A stretch of DNA of 64,000 nucleotides from Corinectria fuckeliana (lineage: Eukaryota > Ascomycota > Sordariomycetes > Hypocreales > Nectriaceae): the NCBI GenBank assembly GCA_019137255.1, contig WPDH01000065.1, positions 62,001 through 126,000 on the forward strand, written 5' to 3'. Of this stretch, positions 1 through 9,044 are shown piece after piece (the stretch's first letter is position 1; each line of letters starts with the position of its first letter). Below the pieces are notes generated by a model. The model ran no database searches. It was not told the origin of the DNA and saw only the letters and a list, made by a program, of their open reading frames with translations. The position numbers and the translations under genes are program-made.

Positions 1-756
1 CACAATTGATCATCGCTGACTCCCGCAGGATGGTGACTCTCATTGTCGCCGACTACCTGGGCTTCCTGACGAAGTGAGCCGAGGGACCTGTCGTTTGGAT
101 AGATTGGCGTTGGGTGGCATTGCTGGGGTTTCTGGTTTTCGCGGGATACCATTGCTTGTTGCGTTCCTTGATAGCTCCTGAATAAAAGAAATGCCAATTA
201 ATGGCAAGAGTTGAATTCTTATGTTGCCTGCAAAGTTTGCAGCTGATGTGGCAGAGTGGTTGGGGTTTTCTCTCACTCGTTGAGCATCAACGTTTTAGAG
301 CGTGTGCACTTTAACCGTAGCATTCGTAGTTAACATTGCCTTCTATCTACCACCGCCGATATACTACCCAGGGCTCCAAAGCGACAACACATCAGAGTCA
401 TAGCCAGATATTCCTTGTCCGCCTACACATCAGAGTCATAGCCAGATATTCCTTGTCCGCCTACACATCGCAGTGTGTTAGCATCTTGAAGGGGGGGGGA
501 GGGTTGCTGCAATTTGCTGCTTCTGTTGTGTTAGTGCGTCATCAAATTCCATCTATGATAATAACCATGATCACTGTGGGGATACAGAGTCTAACGGCAG
601 ATCTGGGGAGTCGGTTGACACAAATGCACTATTAATATTTGCAAAACGAAACGGGTTTTCCGGTATATCCCTTGGTATCATTTCCCATTGTATCCGTAGC
701 TACCTAATAATTAGGCTATCTAAGATTAGGTCTTTGGATTTATTAGATTTGACGTT
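1..756. other. Gene-free stretch at left edge
   Basis: No reading frame here has a recognisable domain, codon bias or splice pattern. The only structure seen is a short direct repeat (387-469) and a run of nine G residues near 492. A gene running in from the left cannot be excluded, but nothing supports it. Confidence 0.5.
387..469. repeat. 38-bp tandem duplication
   Basis: A 38-bp unit beginning ACACATCAGAGTCATAGCC occurs twice in perfect tandem (387-424 and 425-462), followed by the first seven bases of a third unit (463-469). The two copies are identical, so the duplication is recent or maintained. No function is evident. Confidence 0.9.
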
Positions 757-1400
757 TTAGGGTAGACTATTTAACTTACACTTTTGAATCCTTCGGCCGT
801 CTATCGGTGGCGGCGGCGGCGGCGGCGGCGGCGACAGTACTGGTCGGCGGACGAATTGCTGCCACCCAGGAAGCCGAAGCTTTTCAGGCGTAACCTGTAC
901 CACCCTGGCTGGTTGCGGCGTAACCTCAAGGTCCTCGAACACCATGCTGTCGATCCCCAGCTCGGCTAAGCGCCGCGCGATGTCGTTTTGCAGGGATTTC
1001 AGAGGGCTCACCACAACTGTAATACCCTCTTTCATGATGGTTCTGTTGCTGTTGTTGCTGCTGCTACTGCTGCTTTGCGGCAACGAGGCGGAGGAGGCGG
1101 CGGCCGCGATAGCACTGATGCTGCTGTTGTTGGTGTTGTTGTCGTTGCTGTTTCTTATGGGAGACAGCTAGAAGGAAGTGGATGGCCTAGGTCTGGACCC
1201 AACACAAAAAGGCTGCCCAGCGGCAAGTCCTTGACCGCGATAGTCAATTCTCCGGAGGACAGTGAGGATTTTGGATGTTTGTGTGCTTGGTGGGCATCTT
1301 GTTGTTCCTTTTTGACACAAAATTGATGGGTTGGAGAAGAGAACAAAATCTCAGGAGGTTTAGAGACGATGTGGTTTTAAGTCCCATGGTGTCAACTGTC
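757..1400 (-). pseudogene. Relic of a repeated gene family with a RecQ-helicase-like motif
   Basis: On the minus strand a start-like segment (MPTK, near 1287) is followed by a stretch reading ELTIAVKDLP and then, after stops and frame changes, by a 757-1083 frame containing GITVVVSPLKSLQNDIARRL and VQVTPEKL. The first string resembles motif Ia of RecQ-type helicases (VVVSPLxSLxxD) and the second the later TPE motif. No Walker A, DEAH box or C-terminal helicase half is present, so this is a fragment at best. A (GGC)n run at 806-833 encodes polyproline and lies inside it. A paralogous copy lies at 2686-3030. The helicase assignment rests on one motif plus its spacing and is tentative. Confidence 0.4.
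806..833. repeat. (GGC)n microsatellite
   Basis: Nine consecutive GGC units with a leading GGT. It reads as a proline run on the minus strand within the RecQ-like relic. Confidence 0.9.
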
Positions 1401-2685
1401 GCGAGAAGAAAGGAGCTCCTCCCTTCACAGACCTCCCCATCAAAATGTTTATTTGGCAACCAGCGCTCCCAATAGTTTGGAAGGGACAATAGGTCTGGCC
1501 CACGCAACTCATACTTTATTAGTAGTAGGTGTTCGGCTCCGAACTGTGCACTCCCTTCCCAAAACTGCTTGTATTTCAAGATACTCTGGTCACTGCCAGA
1601 CCAGATGTTGGCATCGAGATCAAACCACTACGGCGCCACCCGTAAATCTAAAAAAACGAGAAGCAAGATTTCCTTGATATTGCCGAGTTTTCCATGTTCT
1701 ATCCTCGAAGTCCAGCAAAAGTTCAATTCCTCCGCTACGACCACTTGCTGCAGAAGCTCTGTGCTGAGAACAATCAGCCAACCGCGGTACCATGGCCTCA
1801 GGACAACACCATGGAAGCGAACAAGAAAAAACTTCGTTAGCTGATCCAGCGGCTGCCGTCTGCAGATGTCTGCAGATGGACGCGAGACTATCATGGGTCC
1901 ACGGCCTCCACCCAGGCGGTTTGGTTTCATGGGCAGTCAAAAGTCCTGCGATGATTGTTTATCTCAAGGAAAAGTAAATATGAGCCTTTTACTTCTTAGT
2001 GTCTGAGGTCTTAGCACCTAAGGTCTTAACACTTGAGGTCTTAACCCTTGGGGTCTTGGTAACTATAGCTTACAAGTATTCTACACAGCTCAATGCAAAC
2101 TCGGCAGTCGCAGCGAGTCTGGCCAGTGCTACAGAGGCCTTGTCAACTCCTGCACTTGGAGTAGAGGAGCAAATTCAGTTGTAGATGATTTGGAACAGGA
2201 ATGCTCACATGCGGTGTTGCATGGAACCCCACAAAGGACCTCATTGACTCGATCAGAACAATGACTAGAGCGCCCTTTGACCCGGATCTAGAGGCTGAGG
2301 AGCATTCAAGAGTTTGTCTCAAAGTCGGATGCCTTGATATTAGGTGGGAGCTGGCCGGTGGACTCGGCCAAAAAAATTGGCTACATATTCAAGGACTGGC
2401 TGGAGAGGTTAGGAAACCATGGCGACTCAAGAAGGTTGGAGAGTCAGAAATAGGGAACCGTGCGAAAGCAATTGTTGAATAATGTGACAGGAATGCGGCT
2501 GTTATTGACGACAAAGCTATTGGTCACGCTCAGCGTGGGTGAGATCCTCGTGTTGGTGGGAGTCCTACAACTTATACTGCGCAATATGACCTACCCAAGT
2601 GCATATCGCAACACTGCCACAACATGCCATCGGGATCCCCAAGATAGTAAACATATAGCCAATAAATTTCAGTTAGTGCAAGAAT
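1401..2685. other. Gene-free stretch
   Basis: Only short, unrelated open frames occur on either strand, with no domain or credible intron signals. A degenerate 15-bp tandem repeat (2003-2062) is the only organised element. Confidence 0.45.
2003..2062. repeat. Degenerate 15-bp tandem repeat, four units
   Basis: Four successive 15-mers share the core AGGTCTTA or a variant (2003-2017, 2018-2032, 2033-2047, 2048-2062). They differ from each other at 2-5 positions. No role is apparent. Confidence 0.75.
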
Positions 2686-3030
2686 TCAGTCACGTGAAGG
2701 AGTAGTGATAGCGGCGGCAGCGACGAGAGGACGAAGGAGGAAGGGGATGGGCCTAGACCTAGGCCTAAGTCGAAGTCGAAAAATGTGACCGGAGGCAAGT
2801 CCTTGACCGCGAAGGCCCATTCTCGCTCGTGCATTGGGCCTCCTGGAAGGCCTGGCCCGTTTCTTGGGTCCAGGAAGGAACTCCTCCAGGAGGTCGTCGA
2901 GGTGCTTGGAGGGTGGTCGCTTGGCAGGCATCTTGGTGGTGTTGATGAGTTGGAGAGAAGAAAAACACCTCACGATGAGTAGGCACGATTTGGTTTTGAC
3001 CATCATGGTGTCAATCATCCCAGGGTGGAA
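2686..3030 (-). pseudogene. Second copy of the repeated gene family, 5' part
   Basis: On the minus strand a start at about 2931 gives MPAKRPPSKHLDDLLEEF, followed by a basic segment (PKKRARPSRRP). A neighbouring frame then reads WAFAVKDLPPVTFFDFD, matching ELTIAVKDLP of the copy at 757-1400. Sequence upstream of the two starts also aligns at DNA level (for example the shared GTCCTTGACCGCGA on the plus strand, and GGTGTCAA near 1387 and 3009). The reading frame changes within the block, so it is probably not translated as one protein. The basic patch could have been a nuclear-localisation or DNA-binding segment. Product unknown. Confidence 0.4.
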
Positions 3031-3286
3031 AGAACTCGAAAGCAATTACCGAACAAAACGCAGCAAAATGCAGCAAAGTCACTACCACTTTGCCTTCCCT
3101 GTGTAATATTCAGATGCAGCGGCAGCACTGGCTCCTACCGAAGAGCACCAAGGCCATCGCGTCTCAATGAGTACAATTTCATGATTAAGCAGGTCAATTT
3201 AAAGGGCCAAGCTCAGTGCGCGCGATCACATTGTTTGTAGACGCGGAAAGGAAGATGTCGTGGGCTGAGTCATCACTACATCACTA

Positions 3287-3312
3287 CACCACCACCACCA
3301 CCACCACCACCA
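3287..3312. repeat. (CAC)n microsatellite
   Basis: About eight uninterrupted CAC units in a non-coding stretch 130 bp from the His tRNA at 3445. Confidence 0.85.
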
Positions 3313-3444
3313 GAGCGTCGCACGACAGTACCGAGCGGTATCCGTGGCTTCGCAGCACCACAATAACTTAATCGAGTATCTAGGTAACCGGATTCGCAAA
3401 AAATAAAGCAGAGACATGTTAGAGAAGGCCAAAAAGGAAAAATC

Positions 3445-3516
3445 TGCTTTAGGGCTGAATTGAACAACCGTTTCCTCGGCCACAACGAGGTGTACTAGCC
3501 ACTATACGACTAAAGC
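3445..3516 (-). tRNA. tRNA-His (GTG) with diverged acceptor stem
   Basis: A 72-nt intronless cloverleaf reads on the minus strand. The acceptor stem GCTTTAG/CTAAAGC pairs perfectly, the anticodon stem CCTCG/CGAGG encloses loop TTGTGGC (anticodon GTG, His), and the T-arm is GGTTG-TTCAATT-CAGCC with one G-U pair. The discriminator is A. Runs of five T follow on the minus strand and would serve as RNA polymerase III terminators. The D-arm and anticodon arm are nearly identical to the copy at 15867-15938, but the acceptor and T stems are different and still paired, so changes in one strand were compensated in the other. Confidence 0.88.
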
Positions 3517-4204
3517 ATTTGGCACCGCAGGTTGAGAAACCACGCTAATTTGTGAAAGCGGGGAAATTTATTTTAGTATATAAGGGTAGCTGGCCGCCCC
3601 ACTATTAGCTACCAGGTACTCACGTTCGCCCTCATCGCGCTTCGCAACCATGACAGCCTCATTTGAGAGCGACAAGATCCTTTTATCTTAAACTCTGTGT
3701 GCTCGTGATTATACTCGCGGTTTCGCCACATTTATCGCTCGAGATAGCACAGTTACGACGCACTTACTTGGGTATCCTAGTGCTGCCACAAGTGTGCGCA
3801 ATGATTAAGTCTACAAGCCAGCTTCCAACCATCGTTCTTCTGAGAATTTAGCGCACCCATATCTGAAGAAAAAAACCCCAGCTTAAACTCAACAACAACA
3901 CCTACCATACGTACACTATTTGCCGGTGACATTTGTATCACGATGCATCCCATCTGCTGGGCTCCAGCGCCATTTCTATCGTCCAAGAGTTACCAGCTTA
4001 CATAGTTACACAGGTCTAGGGTAGCTCATAGAGCACGAACCACCGTATGTATAAATCCCAATGTGGGGCACGCCCTCGGATGCGGGATCCTCTTCGCGAT
4101 CACTGCACAGAGTTGCTCACCACAAACAAGAATGGCATCAGGAACGGCAAAAATACGGCAACAGTCTTAAATAAATGACAGTAAATTGCAAAAATTGATT
4201 TGTT
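3517..4204. other. Gene-free stretch between two tRNAs
   Basis: A TATATAAG box-like sequence lies near 3577, but no convincing reading frame follows it. I see no domain on either strand. Confidence 0.45.
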
Positions 4205-4295
4205 TGCCGTTAGACGGAATTGAACCATCGTTTTCAGCGTCTTGAAGACTTTCATCAACCACAAGCTGATATCCTAGCCACTAGATGATAACGGC
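4205..4295 (-). tRNA. Intron-containing tRNA, anticodon GTG (His), with Glu-like body
   Basis: A 91-nt tRNA reads on the minus strand with every stem paired: acceptor GCCGTTA/TAACGGC, D-stem ATCT/GGAT, anticodon stem TCAGC/GCTGA, T-stem GATGG/CCGTC around TTCAATT. The anticodon loop is TTGTGG + 19-nt intron + C, so the intron sits one base 3' of the anticodon, the canonical eukaryotic position. The spliced loop TTGTGGC is identical to that of the intronless His tRNAs here. The D-arm (ATCTAGTGGCTAGGAT), however, is of the kind seen in tRNA-Glu. TTTTT follows on the minus strand as a Pol III terminator. Intact pairing argues for function; the assignment rests on the anticodon. Confidence 0.75.
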
Positions 4296-5139
4296 TTTTT
4301 GCTGTGACCGAAACCATGTTAATTGAACATATAACCCTACTACAATAAAGCGGGTCACGCGAAGGGCCCACAGAAAGACTGACGTGTACGTAATAGACAG
4401 AGTCAGACTTTGGTGCGGCCGTGAAAGTGAGTGGAGGTTGCAAGGCACACTGCGGACGACGCGGTGATGAGGGCGCTGGTGATGCTGGAGAGGCTGCGAG
4501 AAGAGGGTCCAGAAGAAACCTCCTTGGGGGGGACCACTTCTCAGGCCACATACTTTAAGCCTTTGGTAGTGAAGGCGAAGGTTAGGTCCAAGATGAGCTA
4601 TAGCTAGCTTGACACAAGACTCGTACTATTTATTCTCTACCACGTCATTCGCTTCAGCATAGTCATAACGTCCTATGCTCCGATGACAGTGGAAGTCGAT
4701 ATAGACACGTGCTGTCTGACTAGAAATATCATACAGCCCAAATAGCGCGACTCTAACTACGATGTCTCGCTGGATTGTGCTAGTGCGTATTGGCTTGGAA
4801 TGGCACGTGCGGGGGCTCACGATCTTGGATCCCCTCTTTGGGGAGTATTGCCCGTTCTGTCTGATGAAGGTGCACATGAATCGTACGGAAGGTTCAAGTT
4901 CATTTAAACGAGCCGTGCCTCAGTGTGGTTCGTGCGCAAGGACCTGTAATTACCGTCACAAACGATCACTGAAGATCAGTTTGGCGACAAATACCTAGTA
5001 TGAGTTATTGTTATTGCTTCTGCTGCCACTGGAATACTTTCCCTCTCGCGATAAGAGCTTTCGCCAACGTGCATTCTGATGTATACGGTGCAAATTTGTA
5101 ACAATCTATCTCCAAATATATTTCCAATCGGCCAATGTC
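4296..5139. other. Gene-free stretch downstream of the aminotransferase gene
   Basis: No supported gene. A copy of a dispersed short motif (CAGCCCAAATAG, 4734-4745) that recurs four more times in the window lies here. The last 150 bp are probably 3' untranslated region of the gene ending at 5140. Confidence 0.45.
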
Positions 5140-6528
5140 TCAATATAGAGGCATTGATCCTTCGGTATCCTTGAAAGCCTGCTCGAGCACTGCCAGGCCG
5201 TCCTTCAACTGAGCCTCGGTGATGGTAATGGGCGGCGCAATCCTAAACGCACCACCAAAGCTCGGGTGGCTGCTCAAGTTTGCCCAGACACCTAGCTCGT
5301 ACGCACGATCTCCGATCCTCTTGGCCAATTCCAGAGCTGGTGTCTTGGTGGCTCGGTCGCTGACAATCTCGACCCCCGCCATCAAGCCCCTCCCTCGAAC
5401 GTCGCCAATGCAGCCGTATCGTGACTGAAGCTGCTTGAGGCCGTTGTGAAGAACCTGGCCACTTTTTCGAGACTTGCTGACGAGGTCGTCTCTCATGACA
5501 ATCTCAAGAACCTTGTCGCCCACTGCGGCCGGGAGGGGATCGTTGACGTGAGTTGTGTAGAAGCAGTAGTCTCGCTCAATGCAAACGCGCTCGATCCCCT
5601 CGCGAGTAGCGACAGCGCTGAGAGGAAGACCGTTTCCTAGAGTCTTTGACAAGGTGAGAATATCCGGCACAACATCTTCGTGATTGATTGCCATAAAGTC
5701 GCCGCATCTGCCTACGCCCGTCTGTGCCTCGTCCACGATGAGGAGCATGCCTCGCGCTTCGCAGTGCTTCTTCAAGGCTTTGAGGTAGCCCGACGGAAGA
5801 ACATGCATACCTGCTGAGCTTTGTATGCATTCGACGATGCAGGCAGCTAGGGACCCGCAGGATTGCATGTCAATCATCCTCCACCCATACTCCATTTCGG
5901 CCTCCCAGTCGTACGAACCGTCCGGGTTTCGGAACACAGACCGGTATGCATTCGGGGCTGGAAGCATGAGCATGCCGGGCATGAGAGGGCCCTGTCCTTT
6001 TCGTCCAAAGTGATACTGAGCACCCAGAGCCTGAGCAGTGACGCCATGCCAAGAGGCTCCGAGGCCGACAATCTCAAACTTTCCAGTGCACACCTTGGCC
6101 ATCTTGATGGCAGCTTCGTTGCTCTCGCCACCAGTCGACAGGAAGAAGGCTTTGTCTAAACCGGCAGGAAGCGCCTCGCAAAGTCGCTGGGCAAGGGAGA
6201 TTACCGGAGGGGACACCATGCCCGAGAAGAGGTGGTCGAGATCCAAGGCGTGATCGCTTATGACCTTGACGATTTCTTCGTGGCCATGGCCAAGCAGACA
6301 TGACATTTGGCCTGAGGTCCAGTCAAGGACCTTGTGGCCAGAGGCCGTGTAGACGAAGAGGCCACGGGCTCCGGCAATCACGTCTTTGTGGAAATTTGTG
6401 CCATAGTTGAGGAGATACTTTTCGGACTTTTCCTGATATTCGTCCTGGCTTACACCACTGTAGAGGCTTGGGGTGGTTGCAACCAAGGCGGGGGGGATGC
6501 TGTGGGCTGTGATTGCGCTTGGGGCCAT
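5140..6528 (-). CDS. 2,2-dialkylglycine decarboxylase-like class III aminotransferase
   Basis: A single-exon gene of 462 aa, starting at the ATG at 6528; the open frame extends 39 nt further only through a TTG. It is a fold-type I PLP enzyme. The PLP lysine is Lys295 in LSKTLG, the cofactor aspartate Asp266 in VDEAQTG, and Trp160-His161 (SWHG) forms the ring-stacking site. Closest in my memory to bacterial 2,2-dialkylglycine decarboxylase: it shares TSGQMS with the active-site Gln (Gln74), the segment LDHLFSGM, STGGESNEAA and FYTTHVxDPLPAAVG. That enzyme decarboxylates alpha,alpha-dialkylated amino acids such as 2-aminoisobutyrate and then transaminates pyruvate. The protein is about 30 residues longer than the 433-aa bacterial enzyme, all at the N-terminus. 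No obvious signal peptide, so probably cytosolic or mitochondrial. It diverges from a Zn2Cys6 regulator. A GABA or ornithine aminotransferase is less likely. Confidence 0.85.
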   Translation of the reverse strand: MAPSAITAHSIPPALVATTPSLYSGVSQDEYQEKSEKYLLNYGTNFHKDVIAGARGLFVYTASGHKVLDWTSGQMSCLLGHGHEEIVKVISDHALDLDHLFSGMVSPPVISLAQRLCEALPAGLDKAFFLSTGGESNEAAIKMAKVCTGKFEIVGLGASWHGVTAQALGAQYHFGRKGQGPLMPGMLMLPAPNAYRSVFRNPDGSYDWEAEMEYGWRMIDMQSCGSLAACIVECIQSSAGMHVLPSGYLKALKKHCEARGMLLIVDEAQTGVGRCGDFMAINHEDVVPDILTLSKTLGNGLPLSAVATREGIERVCIERDYCFYTTHVNDPLPAAVGDKVLEIVMRDDLVSKSRKSGQVLHNGLKQLQSRYGCIGDVRGRGLMAGVEIVSDRATKTPALELAKRIGDRAYELGVWANLSSHPSFGGAFRIAPPITITEAQLKDGLAVLEQAFKDTEGSMPLY

Positions 6529-6995
6529 GTTTGATGTCCGCGGCTTTGATCGAGAGAGTAATGCCAACTTTCAGCCCAGTGACCAACAAGAAATGAAATG
6601 TAGAAGACGCCGAGAAATGAAGAAATCCAGTGCTCCTCGCATGCCCTTTATCCTTGGGAGTGCTACCTAATGTCACGCACCTGCGGCAAACTTGCCCGCG
6701 GGAAGCCATCCGCATCTTGTCTCTAGAAATGAGCATTGCTCATATTGGCAGATTTACTTGTTGGTGCTCCCAGTGATGCCCATCTCCATTTGCAATACCA
6801 CTCCTCCTTTCGTACGATTGTGTTGTTCTGATGCGCAAAACCAGCACAGTTATCCGGACACTGTAAATGCACTGTATAGACTCCTCTCCCCGCGGAGAAC
6901 TTCCCACGTCGGCCTTTTAGATATGCTCGCAACCGCGGCCGGCGAAGCCAGTTCCCTTGCGTCAGAACGCGGCAAATCCCGAAAAGGACAGGACA
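6529..6995. promoter_or_regulatory. Shared divergent promoter, aminotransferase and Zn2Cys6 regulator
   Basis: A 467-bp interval separates the two start codons, so both promoters must lie in it. It holds no other gene. The head-to-head arrangement with a pathway-type activator suggests co-regulation, but I did not find a clear CGG-N-CCG palindrome to assign as the activator's site. Confidence 0.6.
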
Positions 6996-9044
6996 ATGCA
7001 GCAACAAGGCCCCAATGAACGTCCGTATCGGTCGCATTTACGACCGGCATGTGTCGCGTGTCGCCGGCGCAAGTCGCGGTGCCAGTCCGAGGCTTCGTCC
7101 GACATCTGTCTCATGTGCCGAGCGCACTGCACCGAGTGCGTGTTCCCGAGCTCTGGGCTTGATCGGGCCCCCGATTCTGCTAGACGCCGGCGTCAGACTC
7201 GGGCACCCGCCGGAGGTACCGCCCCGCTGCGCCGTCCCCCGTCCCCCGGGCCCGGACCCGGACCGGAAGACTCAGTTATTGGGCCGGCTCCAGCTCTCCC
7301 AATTCTAGGCCCTGTGCCCAACGTTTCGAGTGCGTCGGGGCCTGCGGATTGGCCGGCACAAGGCCAAGCCCCGGAGGATGAATCGCCGTTGGCGCTGGGC
7401 TCGGCGGATGATCAGCAGCATAATCTGCACATCGTTGGGCCAGCAGTCACGTCGGACAATCAGGTTTTATCAGACTACTTGTCTGCAATGCCTGGAGCCA
7501 CTCGAGGATCTAGGTTGATCATTCCCGTGCCCGGAAACCGATCTAAGCCCGTCCTGTTTACAATGGTTCAGAAACGTCCATTGGGCATGGTCGTGAACCG
7601 AAGCTATTCTGCAGAGAAGTTGGAGATTATCGAGAGACTGCTGGAGCCTTTCGCAGCCGACGTGATTGATCTGTGGGTATTGGCCTGCCAAGTTCGGAGC
7701 CAACTAACTTAGCTAGGTACTTCAACAAGGTCAACGTCTCCTTTCCCTTGCTGGATGAGGCTTCATTTCGGCGACAGTTCCATGAGAACAAAGATCGCAT
7801 ATCCCCAGCACTACTAGCTTGCTTGTATGCGCACTCCATCACCTACTGGAATAGCTCGCCTATTCTGCGTCGCCATAGATGCCCAGAGAGACGGTTCATC
7901 TGGAACCTGGCAAGCGAGGCCACCTACTCGGAGCTTCATGTGTCGCCGGGAATGTCCATAATCGAAGCCATTCTACTAAACGTCGGTGGCCGTCCCACTA
8001 CATCCCTCATCGGGAACGGCGTCCTTCTCGGGTCGGCTGTTGCCATGGCCCACTCGCTCGGTCTACATCACAACCCAGTCCCGTGGGAAATTCCAGCGTC
8101 GGAAAAGAATCTCAGAATGAAAATCTGGTGGGCTCTCTGGGTGCACGATAAGTGGTATGCATGACCAAGCACCTCTATTGGCAGACCTGACAGCGTATAG
8201 GACGAGCCTCGCTCACGGGACACCCCCTCACATATCGAGAACACAGTTCAACGTCCCGAAGCCGACCGTCGAGTATCTTTGCGAGTCTGGCTCTGCTGAG
8301 AATAAGAGACAAAAGGCATCCGTCTTTGTTGCTCTTGTGGGACTTACCGATGTTCTGGATTTGAGCCTTGGGCACATCTATCACTTCGAACTAGGCGAGC
8401 CTAGGGACACGACCCATCTTGAACTCGCTCTAAACAGCTGGGTCGAGTCATTAGGCGATGAAATCCGCCGCATCATCATCAGGGGCACCAGTCTTGAAAT
8501 CCCCGGGGCTGCGAACTTACGACTCGCTTATCTCAACGTGCGACTACTCCTCGAACGTATCGAGCTAGAAGCAGACAAGCAACTCTACAATTCTCAAGAC
8601 AGCCGCTTGTTAAACCGCTACATCCATGCTCGAAGAACATCAGAGGAGATACTCATTCTTACCCAGGAGCTACAGCCAGAGCAGCTTGCCGACTTCTGGC
8701 TCCCGAGTGGTTCATTTGCGTTCCCAGCTACCGTCAGTTTCTTGCTGCGGTGTGCCCTGGAAACCGAGAACTCACCCTCTGGTCTCGCGCAGAGCAGCTC
8801 TCTTCGGATTGCTTCAAGTCTCGTATCCGCCCTGCGTTCTCACAAGGAGGAGAACTCCTGGGACCTTGGCGATATCTGCCTGGCCCAACACGCCGAGGTC
8901 GTCGAGAAAGTATTGGCCATGGTACCCAGAGAGGAGCCAGGTCTTGACGGACCTCCGGATCTGCAGGATTTCATCATGCCAGACATATCAGTCATCGATC
9001 AGTACTTCCCCAGCCTGTGGGATCCCCTACAGAGCGCGTGGTAA
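6996..9044 (+). CDS. Zn2Cys6 transcription factor with fungal_trans domain
   Basis: Three exons (6996-7672, 7717-8154, 8201-9044) join to 652 aa; introns are 44 and 46 nt, the second with a CTGAC branch. The start is the first ATG; an upstream TTG in frame is not used. Residues about 19-51 form the binuclear cluster: CVACRRRKSRC, then CLMCRAHCTEC, giving Cx2Cx6C...Cx2Cx6C. A proline-rich linker follows. Splicing intron 1 restores VIDLYFNKVNVSFPLLDEASF, the hallmark start of the fungal-specific transcription factor middle homology region, and splicing intron 2 restores VHDKWTSLAHG in that same domain. It should act in the nucleus as a DNA-binding activator or repressor. It lies head-to-head with the decarboxylase-like gene and is its likeliest regulator (inference from position). 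Confidence 0.9.

Noticed and set aside
361..470. CRISPR-like repeat
   Set aside because: The two 38-bp units are directly adjacent without spacers and the genome is eukaryotic.
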